Positions 36,167 through 44,332 of a stretch of 64,000 bases of DNA are shown here, piece after piece. The notes beneath the pieces are model-generated. The model worked only from the letters and a program-made list of their open reading frames with translations, did no database searches and was not told where the DNA came from. Origin of the DNA: Haloterrigena gelatinilytica (GTDB taxonomy: Archaea > Halobacteriota > Halobacteria > Halobacteriales > Natrialbaceae); NCBI RefSeq assembly GCF_013342145.1, contig NZ_JABUQZ010000001.1, forward strand, positions 2,728,001 through 2,792,000. Reading direction: 5' to 3'. The position numbers were made by a program, and so were the translations under genes. Positions within the stretch are counted from its first letter, which is position 1. Every line of letters starts with the position of its first letter.

Positions 36167-37264
36167 ATGGTCGAAGACCTCCTCGAGAGCGCCATCGAGG
36201 GACAGGGACCGTGGTTCGCGTACGTCGTTCTCGTCGTCGGGGCGGTCGTGCTCACCTACAGCGTCGAGAAACTCATCAGCTATCTCACCCGGGCCGCGAT
36301 CGGTCTCGGCGTCTCGATCTTCACGCTCGCGATCATCTTCACGGGCTTCGAGTTCGACGACACCGTCGTCGCACTGGTGTTCGGCGCGGGCGGTCTCGAG
36401 CGCGTCGCGCTCGGCACGGCGTTCGGAACCGCGCTCGCGATCACCGGGATCACGCTGGCGGTCGCGGCGATCGTTCGGCCGTTTCCCGTCGAGGTGCCCC
36501 GGGATTACCTGGCGCTGTTCGTCCTCTCGCCGTTTCTCCTGGTTCCGTTCGTCCTCGCGGGCACGCTCGGCGCCGTCCACGGTCTCGTCCTCGTGGCGGC
36601 GTTCGTCGCCCTCCTCGGCTACGTCGTCGGCCGGGAGTACCAGCGCGACGTGCCGGTGTTCAGGGACTCGGAGATCGCGGAACGCATCGAGGCCGACGGC
36701 GGCGTGCCGATCGACCGACTCGACCTCGCGAACATCGACCGCGGAACGGTTCTCGAGGAGATTCCCGAGGACCGGTTCGTCACCGGATCGCGCCACGAGG
36801 GGGCGTTCTGGCTCGGCCTGTCGCTGCTCGCGCTCGTCGGAGTCGCCGCGGGCGCGCTCCTGCTCGAGGCGGGGTCGGAAGCGATCGTCGAGTCGTGGGG
36901 AATCGAGGAGACCGTCTTCGGCGCGACCGTCCTCACGCTGGTCCTGACGTTCGAGAACCTGCTGCTGACGATCGAACCGGTCCGCCGGGGGATCCCGGAG
37001 ATCGGGATCGGTCACGTCGTCGGCAGCGTCATGTTCTCCGTCACGGCGAACGTCGGCGTCATCGCGCTCGTCGCGGACGTGGCGATTCCGCCGTCCGTGC
37101 TCGTCTTTCACCTCCCCGCGGTGATCGGCCTGACCGCCGTCGCCGCCGCCGCCATCGCCACCGGACGACTCCGGCGGCGACACGGCTTCGTCCTCGCCGG
37201 ACTGTACGCCGCCTACTGGCTCCTCGCGCTCTTCGTCTTCGGCGGCGTTCCGATCCCGGACTGA
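36167..37264 (+). CDS. Sodium/calcium exchanger-like membrane protein (copy A)
   Basis: 365 residues, about ten transmembrane helices in two inverted halves joined by a ~70-residue cytoplasmic loop (roughly 165-215). The two alpha-repeat regions are IIFTGFEFDDTVVAL and LTFENLLLTIEPVRRG...HVVGSVMFSVTANVG, with acidic residues in membrane context as in CaCA exchangers. Which ion it moves is unknown. TTATAT at about 36136-36141 precedes the start by ~28 bp. The next gene is a paralogue. Confidence 0.85.
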   Translation: MVEDLLESAIEGQGPWFAYVVLVVGAVVLTYSVEKLISYLTRAAIGLGVSIFTLAIIFTGFEFDDTVVALVFGAGGLERVALGTAFGTALAITGITLAVAAIVRPFPVEVPRDYLALFVLSPFLLVPFVLAGTLGAVHGLVLVAAFVALLGYVVGREYQRDVPVFRDSEIAERIEADGGVPIDRLDLANIDRGTVLEEIPEDRFVTGSRHEGAFWLGLSLLALVGVAAGALLLEAGSEAIVESWGIEETVFGATVLTLVLTFENLLLTIEPVRRGIPEIGIGHVVGSVMFSVTANVGVIALVADVAIPPSVLVFHLPAVIGLTAVAAAAIATGRLRRRHGFVLAGLYAAYWLLALFVFGGVPIPD

Positions 37265-37366
37265 CGCCCCGATCGCCGCCGTCGACCCGACCGGTCGACG
37301 GGGATCGATCGCGAGAACCGATCCGACGCCCGGAATTAAGTGCCGCGCCGTCGTTTCGGCGTGCGT

Positions 37367-38467
37367 ATGAGCGCCGCGGAGCTCGTCGGTCTCGCCGCCC
37401 TGTTCCTGACGGGCGTCGTCCTCGTGATCTGGTGCGTCGAGGTCTTCATCGAGGCCGTCGCCCGGAGCGCCGTCTCGCTCGGTATCTCCGGCTTTTTCCT
37501 CGCGGTCCTCCTCGCCGGGATCGACCTCGAGAACGCGATCCTCGGTGTCACGGCGGCGTTCGTCGACCTCCCGACCCTCGCGCTCGGGACGGTGTTCGGC
37601 GAGTCGCTGTTCGTCCTCGCGGTCGCCGTCGGCGTCGCGGGGCTGGCCGTCCCCTTTCGGATGGCCGTCCCGCGGATCTACCTGCTGTTGCTCGTCCTCG
37701 TCCCCCTTCCGGCGTTCGCGCTCTCGCTCGACGGGACGCTCGACTGGACCGATGGCGCGATCCTGACGGTCCTGTTTATCCCGCTGCTCGCCGGCATCTT
37801 CTGGCGCGAGCGCCGCTCGGAGACGACGTTCCTGCTCTCGGGGGAGGTCGAGGAGGTCGTCGACCTCGAGGCGGACGCGGAGACGGCCGGAGCGGCGGGA
37901 TCGACGGCGAACGCGGGCGCGGACGCGGAACCCAACGGGGGCGATCGAGCGCCCGCACCCGACCGCGACGCCGATCTCGATCTGGACCTCGACCTCGACG
38001 AGTTCGTCCCCGACCTCGAGGGGAAGAGCGGCCGGTTCAGCCTCGCCGTCGCCCTCCTCGCGATCGTCGGCATGACGGTCGGCTCCGGGCTCACGGTGGT
38101 GAGCGCCGAGGGGATCTTCGTGGCGCTGGGCGTCTCGGGGCTCGCGTTCGGCGCGACGGTGCTCTCATTCATCGCCTCGATCGAGGAGTTGGCGCTCACC
38201 GTCGAACCGGTCCGACGGGGCCGGGCCCACCTCGCCGTGGGGAACGTCGTCGGGAGCACGGTGTTCTACGTGACGGCCAACGTCGGAATCATCGCGCTGC
38301 TGCGCCCCGTCGATACCGCGGGCGCGGTGATGACGGTCCACTGGCCGTTTCTCGCCGCGTGCCTGCTCGTGGTCGCCGGACTGTTCGCTCGCGGTCGCGT
38401 GACGCGGGCGGGCGGCGCGGCGCTGATCGCGCTCTACGTCGGCTACTGGATCGCGAACTACGCGTGA
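37367..38467 (+). CDS. Sodium/calcium exchanger-like membrane protein (copy B)
   Basis: 366 residues, same two-half topology as its neighbour. The alpha repeats are AGIDLENAILGVTAAFVDLP and FIASIEELALTVEPVRRG...NVVGSTVFYVTANVG. These keep the canonical acidic E/D-E residues better than copy A. The central loop is very acidic (LDLDLDLDEF near residue 210) and could bind divalent cations. The two genes, 102 bp apart on one strand, look like an old tandem duplication. Confidence 0.87.
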   Translation: MSAAELVGLAALFLTGVVLVIWCVEVFIEAVARSAVSLGISGFFLAVLLAGIDLENAILGVTAAFVDLPTLALGTVFGESLFVLAVAVGVAGLAVPFRMAVPRIYLLLLVLVPLPAFALSLDGTLDWTDGAILTVLFIPLLAGIFWRERRSETTFLLSGEVEEVVDLEADAETAGAAGSTANAGADAEPNGGDRAPAPDRDADLDLDLDLDEFVPDLEGKSGRFSLAVALLAIVGMTVGSGLTVVSAEGIFVALGVSGLAFGATVLSFIASIEELALTVEPVRRGRAHLAVGNVVGSTVFYVTANVGIIALLRPVDTAGAVMTVHWPFLAACLLVVAGLFARGRVTRAGGAALIALYVGYWIANYA

Positions 38468-38607
38468 CGCGAGCGCGGCCGTTCGCTCGCGAATCCGCGG
38501 TCGTCGACGGCGCAACGGACCGCGCTCGAGCGGGTTCAGACCCGGCGGCGAACGCGCTACGCGGGTCGGAGCCGCACCGAAGAAAAGCGCCGGACGGAGA
38601 ACCGGCG

Positions 38608-40128
38608 TCAGTCGTCGTCAGTCGTCTCGTTATCGGCCGTCTCGTTAGCGGGTCCGGCGATCGTCTCGTTATCGGCCTCGATCGTCGCGTTGTCGTCCGT
38701 CTCGTTACCGGCTCCGTCGATCGTCTCGTTGCCCGCCGCGTCGGCGGTTTCGTTGCCGTTCACGGTGGTCGTCTCGTTGCCGTCCGCCTCGGCCGGTTCG
38801 TCACCGGCGGGAGCCGCCTCGCCGTCGGCCGCGCCACCGATGGAGATCTCGCCGACCGCATCGAGTTGCGACTGGTCCAGGTAGACGCCCATCCGCTCGT
38901 CGGCGACGAATTCGACGGTCTGCGTGGCGCCTTCCTCGCTGGTGAACGGCGAGCGGACGTACGTGTTCCACTCGTTGGTGTCGCCGCCGCTGGCGATCAC
39001 GAAGTTGTGGCCGGGGAGGGGTTCGAAGACCCGGTTCTCCCGCTCGGGCTGGAGGCGACCGATCCCGTTCTCCCACTCGATCGCGTAGGTCTCGTCCGCC
39101 TCGAGTTCGAGCGTCGGGTTCGCCTGGTCGGCGATCGCCTCGGGCTCCTGTCCGACCCACTGACCGTCCTCGAGACGCATCGAGAAGGTCTCGGTCGGTT
39201 CGCCCGGATCGACGGCGGGCAGCGTGACGGTGATCTCCTGATCCTCGCCGTCGATTTCGACCGTGTCGGTGACCCGCTCGTGACCGTAGGTCCAGACCTC
39301 GAGGTCGTACTCGCCGTCCTCGAGCATGTCGAAGCGGGCGATCGCCGGGGCGTCCTCGTCGGCCGGCGTCTCCTCCTCCAGCCCTTGCTCCTGAGCGCCG
39401 CCGGTGTCCGTTTCGTTCCCGCCCTGGTCGGTGGTTTCGTTCCCCTCGGGCACCGTCTCCGCTTGCTCGTCGTCGCCCGTCTGTTCACCCGGATCCGGTT
39501 CTTGCTCCTGTGACTCTTCGCCTTGCTCTCCCTGCTGATCCGGATCGGGACGGCCGGCGATGTCGGAGAAGGAGTGGTGATCCCCGACGAACACCTCGGC
39601 GCCGAGCGGATCGCCGTTCTCGTCCTCGACGCGGACGCTGAGTTCGTGGACCTCCCCCGGATCGACCAGTTCGATCGGACCGCGCATCTGGACCGGATGC
39701 GGGATGCAGTAGTACTGGGCCATTCCCTCTTCGGGAGTGATCGTGAGCGAGGTGGACTCGCCCTGTTCCTCCACGAACTCCGTCGCCTCGAGCACCTCGC
39801 CTTCCTCGTCGCCGACGGTGAAGTTGTGGTGCGACCCGTCGCCGTTCGTCCAGATGATCTCGTTCTCTACGCCTTCCATCAGTCGCAGCGGCGGGTTCGA
39901 AGCGCCGTCGATCTCCGCGGGCGCGACGCCGACCCAGCCGCCGACGATGCCGAGCAGCGAGAGCGATCGCCCCTCGACGTCGCCCTGCGCGGCCGGCAGC
40001 GGGTAATCGACGACGTCGCGGTAGGCCCCGGCACGGCCGGTGAGCGCGGCCGTCCCGGCCAGCGCCGCCGTTCCCTTCAGCACGCCGCGACGGGAAACGT
40101 CCTCGCGTGAGCGTTGTTCGTTTGTCAT
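38608..40128 (-). CDS. Tat-exported cupredoxin with glycosylation-rich tail
   Basis: 506 residues. A Tat signal opens it (SRRGVLKGTAALAGTAALTG, Arg13-Arg14). A plastocyanin/halocyanin-type domain follows, with copper ligands at His101 (GSHHNFTVG), Cys141, His144 and Met148 (CIPHPVQM). After an acidic linker come a beta-sandwich and a second cupredoxin-like fold that has lost the copper ligands (HNFVIASGG... DERMGVYLDQSQ). The last ~60 residues carry eight Asn-x-Thr sequons, mostly NET. Last gene of the PQQ dehydrogenase operon, so the likely electron acceptor of that enzyme outside the membrane. Confidence 0.88.
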   Translation of the reverse strand: MTNEQRSREDVSRRGVLKGTAALAGTAALTGRAGAYRDVVDYPLPAAQGDVEGRSLSLLGIVGGWVGVAPAEIDGASNPPLRLMEGVENEIIWTNGDGSHHNFTVGDEEGEVLEATEFVEEQGESTSLTITPEEGMAQYYCIPHPVQMRGPIELVDPGEVHELSVRVEDENGDPLGAEVFVGDHHSFSDIAGRPDPDQQGEQGEESQEQEPDPGEQTGDDEQAETVPEGNETTDQGGNETDTGGAQEQGLEEETPADEDAPAIARFDMLEDGEYDLEVWTYGHERVTDTVEIDGEDQEITVTLPAVDPGEPTETFSMRLEDGQWVGQEPEAIADQANPTLELEADETYAIEWENGIGRLQPERENRVFEPLPGHNFVIASGGDTNEWNTYVRSPFTSEEGATQTVEFVADERMGVYLDQSQLDAVGEISIGGAADGEAAPAGDEPAEADGNETTTVNGNETADAAGNETIDGAGNETDDNATIEADNETIAGPANETADNETTDDD

Positions 40129-40171
40129 AGTTGTGTTCTGTGGGTTTCGTGGTGCTCGGTAGTCGATTCCG

Positions 40172-41881
40172 TCAGCCCTCCATCGAGAACACGGCGAGCG
40201 TGTCGCCGCGGGTCCCCTGTCGGAGCCAGCCGCTGCCGCCGACCTGCACGGCGACGTACTGCTTCTCCTCGCCGGGGTCGTACCAGCTCATCGGCGAGGC
40301 GCTGATCGGGACGTCGAACTCGTGCTCCCAGAGGCGCTCGCCGTTCTCGCCGTCGTAGGCGACGAGGTTGCCGTTCTGGGTGCCGTTGAAGACGAGCCCC
40401 GTGGCGGTCGACATCGAGCCGCCCCACATGTAGAACTCGTCCTCGCTCTCGATCCAGTCGCGCCAGACGCGCTCGCCCGTCGCCGGATCGACCGCGGCGA
40501 AGGCCGTGATCGACTCGTTCCACTCGTCGGGCATCTCGGAGGCCGGATCGTCCAGTCCCCCGCCCCAGTAGGGGTTGCCCTCGCTGTACTCCTCGTAGCG
40601 CCAGTAGAGGTCCTGCGGGAAGTTCTGGTGGACGACGTAGACGTAGCCGGTCTCGGGGTTGTACGACGGCGGCTGCCAGTCGTTGCCGCCCGGCGCCCCC
40701 GGAACGAACGGGATCCGCTCGTCAGCGCTGATGTGGGGGATCATCTCCCACATATTGATGTGCTGGCAGATCTCCTCGCTGCGCTCGTGGAGCTGGCCGG
40801 ACTCGGCGTCCATCATGTAGACCCAGCCGGTCTTATCGGAGCCGACGACCATCTCCGACGGGCCGTCGTCGACGTCCACGTCGCGCAGCAGCACTCGCGG
40901 TGCGACCGCGTCGTAGTCCCAGACGTCGTGGGGACTGCTCTGGAAGCCCCACTGGAACTCGCCGCTCTCCAAGTCCAGCGCGATCGTGCCGCAGGTCGGG
41001 AAGTTCGGCCCCGGCCGCACCGTTCCGTCGAAGTCCGGGCCGGGATTCGCGACCGCCGTGTAGAGGACTCCCCGTTCTTCGTCGATCGTCGGCGTCATCC
41101 AGGTCGTCCCGCAGCCGTGTTCCCGGCTCGCGCCGACCCACTCGTTCTCGGGGAGCGTGTCGGTCTGCCACTGGATCTCGCCGCTCTCCGCGTCGATCGC
41201 GGCCTCGAATCCGAGGACCCCGTATTCGCCGCCGGCGCTACCCGTGTAGATCGTCCCGTCGTGGATCACGGGCGCCCACGTCGCGGAGTAGCCGACCTCG
41301 TGATCGGCGGTGCTCGTGTACCACTCCTCTTCGCCGGTGTACCGGTTCAGCGCGACGACGCCCGAGTCGAGCGTCGTCATGTACACCTTGTCGCCCCAGA
41401 CGGCGGCGCCGCGGTTGTTGTCGTCACAGCAGAGTTCGACGCCCATCGGGACCGCGTAGGTGTAGCTCCAGAGGACCTCCCCCTCGCGGGGGTCGATCGC
41501 CTTCATGTGATTCGGCCCGTTGGTCTGGTACATGACCGGCGGGTCGCCCGGGATCACGATCGGCGTCCCCTCCATGCTCGAGCCCGTGCCGACGGACAGC
41601 TCGTACTCGAGCTCGAGGTCGGAGACGGTGTCGGGCGTGATGAGATCGGCGGTCGTGACCCGGTGCTGTTCGTAGTTGCCGCCGTACATCAGCCACGATT
41701 CCGGATTCTCGCCCGAGTTGCTCAGCATCTCCTGATCGACGTCGACCTCCGGGATTCGGTCGCTGTCGTGTTGCTGTGTGATCGATTCCTCCGGCCCACC
41801 GACCAGCGTATAGCCGTCCTCGATCTCTACCAGTTCGATGTCGCGTGCGGCCTGAACGGCCCTGTCGTTGCGAAGTGCCAT
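40172..41881 (-). CDS. PQQ-dependent alcohol dehydrogenase with lanthanide-type Asp pair
   Basis: 569 residues, an eight-bladed propeller of the methanol/ethanol dehydrogenase family. Visible are the vicinal disulfide Cys151-Cys152, metal ligands Glu219 (GGEYGV) and Asn279 (ANPGPDF), and HDVWDYDAV with catalytic Asp322 and a second Asp324. That second Asp marks lanthanide-dependent enzymes (XoxF, PedH); calcium enzymes have Ala/Ser/Thr there. There is no signal peptide, which is odd for this family; the N-terminal ~50 residues are acidic and extended. A strong Shine-Dalgarno sequence fixes the start. No pqq biosynthesis genes are seen in the window. Confidence 0.88.
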   Translation of the reverse strand: MALRNDRAVQAARDIELVEIEDGYTLVGGPEESITQQHDSDRIPEVDVDQEMLSNSGENPESWLMYGGNYEQHRVTTADLITPDTVSDLELEYELSVGTGSSMEGTPIVIPGDPPVMYQTNGPNHMKAIDPREGEVLWSYTYAVPMGVELCCDDNNRGAAVWGDKVYMTTLDSGVVALNRYTGEEEWYTSTADHEVGYSATWAPVIHDGTIYTGSAGGEYGVLGFEAAIDAESGEIQWQTDTLPENEWVGASREHGCGTTWMTPTIDEERGVLYTAVANPGPDFDGTVRPGPNFPTCGTIALDLESGEFQWGFQSSPHDVWDYDAVAPRVLLRDVDVDDGPSEMVVGSDKTGWVYMMDAESGQLHERSEEICQHINMWEMIPHISADERIPFVPGAPGGNDWQPPSYNPETGYVYVVHQNFPQDLYWRYEEYSEGNPYWGGGLDDPASEMPDEWNESITAFAAVDPATGERVWRDWIESEDEFYMWGGSMSTATGLVFNGTQNGNLVAYDGENGERLWEHEFDVPISASPMSWYDPGEEKQYVAVQVGGSGWLRQGTRGDTLAVFSMEG

Positions 41882-41886
41882 GCGGA

Positions 41887-41894
41887 ATCACCTC
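41887..41894 (-). promoter_or_regulatory. Strong Shine-Dalgarno site of the PQQ dehydrogenase
   Basis: GAGGTGAT (minus strand) lies 5 nt before the ATG at 41881 and overlaps the stop codon of the upstream gene. It pairs well with the archaeal 16S rRNA 3' end. Such sites are uncommon at haloarchaeal starts and here indicate translation from an operon mRNA and fix the start without a signal peptide. Confidence 0.75.
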
Positions 41895-42790
41895 AGTTTA
41901 CTCGGCGCGCGCATCTCGTCCGTGATGTAGAAGACGGCGTGGAGCAGTTCCTCCTGACCGACGATCTGGACGGCCGTGCCCGCGGTGAGCGCGGCGGTCA
42001 CCTGCTCGTCCGTGAGCTGTCCGTCGGCGGCGACGTCGTGGAGGGCCGTCGCGGTGACGTAGAGCCCGCCCAGCATCGCCTTCACGTACCACGCCGCGTC
42101 GTCGAGGATCTCCTCGGTGACGAGCACCTCGTTCTGCCAGAGGTGTCTGTCGAGACCGCGGATCCACAGCAGCGCTCCGCCCGTCGCCCGCTGGTGTAAC
42201 GGGGGTACGGTCGACGTCTCGAACTCGACGTCGTCCGGGATCTGATTCGACGGGACCCACCGAGAGAGCCGTTCGCTGTCGTTGGCGACGGCGGAAAGCA
42301 GCGCCGTCTTCTCGCCCTCGTCGAAGCCGACGTCGTCGAGCGCCGACGAGAGCGGTTCCGTCAGGACCAGCTCGCGCGCCGTGGTCTCGACGTGCTCGGC
42401 GGTGAACCGCGGCAGGGTCTCGTCGAGGCGCTCGAAGAAGTCCGCCTCGAGCAGGTGGTCGTAGAAGCGCCAACCGGGTTCGGCGACCTCCGTATACAGT
42501 CCCTCGGGCCCGTCCGGAACGCCCGCCTCGCGGACGTCCGGCAAGCGACCGATTTCGGCCGCGATTCGCTCGCGCTCGCGCTCGAGCAGGTCGGGATCGA
42601 GCCGGTCACCGAGGTCGGCCCGGATCGTCGCCCCGCTCGAGGCGAACGTCGAATCGGACCGCGGTTCGACCCGCCCCGCGAGGGTCGTCCACGTTACGTC
42701 CTCCTCACCCGCCGTATCGACGCCGAGCACCGTCGCCAGATCGCCTCGTTCCGCGAGTTTCGTGTTCGACGCAGTCGGTGTCTGACTCAT
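41888..42790 (-). CDS. Unknown protein, first gene of the PQQ dehydrogenase operon
   Basis: 300 residues, acidic, without signal peptide or transmembrane helix. The N-terminal half is mixed; the C-terminal half looks helical (WYVKAMLGGLYVTATALHDVAADGQLTDEQVTAALTAGTAVQIVG) and carries several His and Trp. I recognise no family. It is separated from the dehydrogenase by a few bases, so the two are made together. It could be a maturation factor, chaperone or accessory subunit (inference). Confidence 0.75.
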   Translation of the reverse strand: MSQTPTASNTKLAERGDLATVLGVDTAGEEDVTWTTLAGRVEPRSDSTFASSGATIRADLGDRLDPDLLERERERIAAEIGRLPDVREAGVPDGPEGLYTEVAEPGWRFYDHLLEADFFERLDETLPRFTAEHVETTARELVLTEPLSSALDDVGFDEGEKTALLSAVANDSERLSRWVPSNQIPDDVEFETSTVPPLHQRATGGALLWIRGLDRHLWQNEVLVTEEILDDAAWYVKAMLGGLYVTATALHDVAADGQLTDEQVTAALTAGTAVQIVGQEELLHAVFYITDEMRAPSKLR

Positions 42791-42924
42791 GTTACCACTA
42801 CACGTAGATGACCACCACGTGTTTGGATAATACTTATCAATGGAATCGGCATCAAAATATAATATCTAAACTAATATGGAGACGGCAGAAATGAATATCT
42901 AATTGAATGCGGTATTCTGTAAGG

Positions 42925-42946
42925 TGACCTAACCTCACGGAGGTCA
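42925..42946. promoter_or_regulatory. Inverted repeat between the PQQ operon and the ABC-cluster regulator
   Basis: TGACCT-(10)-AGGTCA forms a perfect 6-bp dyad, within the 273-bp AT-rich divergent region (42791-43063). It lies about 120 bp from the regulator start and 135 bp from the PQQ operon start. It is a candidate operator for the divergent HTH-SBP regulator. Confidence 0.45.
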
Positions 42947-43063
42947 GTCACTGGCGGTGCATCCGAACGCACACCCGGCGCGCCGACGGCGCCGCGTTCG
43001 GTTTCGCTTCCCGCGCGTAGTGCTAGCCTTATGCAGTAGGGAGTGGATAGATACCACACCCCA

Positions 43064-44332
43064 ATGCGAACGCGTTCCGTCTGGGTACTCGACGACGAGG
43101 ACGATCCGATCGTCGACAGCATCGCAGCCGGGCTCGGGCGAACGCCGGCCCGAATCCTCGCGTATCTGCTCTTGCGGGCCGAACGCGAGACCGATCCGAC
43201 CACGAACGTTCACCTGCAGATCGGCACCGGGACGAACCGAACGACGATCAGCGAGGCGATGGCGCGACTCGAGTCCCGCGACCTGGTCGAACGGACGACC
43301 GTCAGCGCGGCCGCGTCCGGCGGTCGACCGCGGACCGCGTGGCGACCGATCGCTGACGTCGAGCAGACGATCGAAGCGACCTACGAGAGTCACGCCCGGG
43401 CGCTGCTCGAACTCGCCGAGAGCGTCCGCGGCGGCGCGGCGACGGAACCGCGGGCCGAGGCGGCGGCGCCGTCGCACTCGCCGATCGAGTTCGCGCTGAA
43501 CTGGCGGCCGAACGCCCTCCACGTCCCGATCTACGCGGCGGCCGAGTGGTACGACGCGTTCGGGGTCGACGTCCGGATCGATCACCGCGACGGCTCCCGG
43601 CGAGCGCTCGAGCGGGTGCGTTCGGGCGAGGCCGACCTCGCCGTCGTCGGCGCCGCGACGGTCGTCCGCGCCCGCGCGGCCGGCGAGCCGATCGTTCCGG
43701 TCGCGCTCTGCTACCAGCGGGCGATGACCGTCCTCTACACCGTCCGCGAGACGTTCGGCGAGCCGCTGCGGAGCGTCGACCAGCTCGAGGGCCGACGGGT
43801 CGGCATGCCGCCGAACGCCGAGACGCGCCTGCTCGGACGACTCTTCCTCTCGCAGATCGCGGTCGACGAGGACGTCACCGTCGTCGATACGAACGGCGAG
43901 GAGCGCGACGCCCTCCGTCGGGGCGAGGCCGACGTCGTGACCGGCTCGATCGCCGATCCGCGAGAGCTCGAGCGAGAGGGAGCGACCGTCGACGTGCTCC
44001 CGATCACCGATCACTTCCCGATCTACGGGCCGACGATCGTCGTCCGCGAGCGGACGCTCGACGAGCGGACGCGGGAGATCGCGAACGTCCTCGCGGGGAC
44101 GACCGGCGGCTGGGCCGCGGCGCGTCGCGATCCCGGCCCGGCGGCCGAGCGGATCGCGGCGGAGAGCGACGATCCGCCGGAGCGAATCCGGCGAACGTTC
44201 GCTCGCGCGGCGTCCGACTTCGGCACCGGCGACGTCGTCCGCGACCGCGGCTGGGGCTGGCACCGAGCCGAGATGTGGGACCGCCTCCGAACGGCCTTAG
44301 CGCAGGGTTCGCTGCTCGGTGATGGCGCGTGA
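43064..44332 (+). CDS. Transcriptional regulator: winged helix fused to NMT1/SBP domain
   Basis: 422 residues. Residues about 10-115 form a winged helix (GLGRTPARILAYLLLRAERE, NRTTISEAMARLESRDLVERT). Residues about 141-395 form a substrate-binding-protein domain of the NMT1/THI5-like type (FALNWRPNALHVPIYAAAEWYDAFGVDV... GEADLAVVGAATVV). With no signal peptide it is cytoplasmic, so it probably binds the same small molecule the adjacent ABC transporter imports and adjusts transcription. Its stop overlaps the ATPase GTG. The ligand is unknown; a thiamine pyrimidine is one option. Confidence 0.85.
   Translation: MRTRSVWVLDDEDDPIVDSIAAGLGRTPARILAYLLLRAERETDPTTNVHLQIGTGTNRTTISEAMARLESRDLVERTTVSAAASGGRPRTAWRPIADVEQTIEATYESHARALLELAESVRGGAATEPRAEAAAPSHSPIEFALNWRPNALHVPIYAAAEWYDAFGVDVRIDHRDGSRRALERVRSGEADLAVVGAATVVRARAAGEPIVPVALCYQRAMTVLYTVRETFGEPLRSVDQLEGRRVGMPPNAETRLLGRLFLSQIAVDEDVTVVDTNGEERDALRRGEADVVTGSIADPRELEREGATVDVLPITDHFPIYGPTIVVRERTLDERTREIANVLAGTTGGWAAARRDPGPAAERIAAESDDPPERIRRTFARAASDFGTGDVVRDRGWGWHRAEMWDRLRTALAQGSLLGDGA

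Noticed and set aside
38700..39440. CRISPR-like short repeats (recurring tcgttgcc/tctcgtt)
   Set aside because: They are codon repeats of Asn-Glu-Thr in the cupredoxin tail and linker, with variable short spacing and in frame.
36211..39513. A 1,100-codon open frame on the plus strand, out of frame with the exchanger genes
   Set aside because: The translation is arginine- and proline-rich with no domain; it is the shifted frame of the exchanger genes and the antisense of the cupredoxin gene, typical of high-GC DNA.
40172..42790. Complete PQQ system including cofactor biosynthesis
   Set aside because: No pqqA-F-like gene occurs in the window; the cofactor must be made elsewhere or imported.
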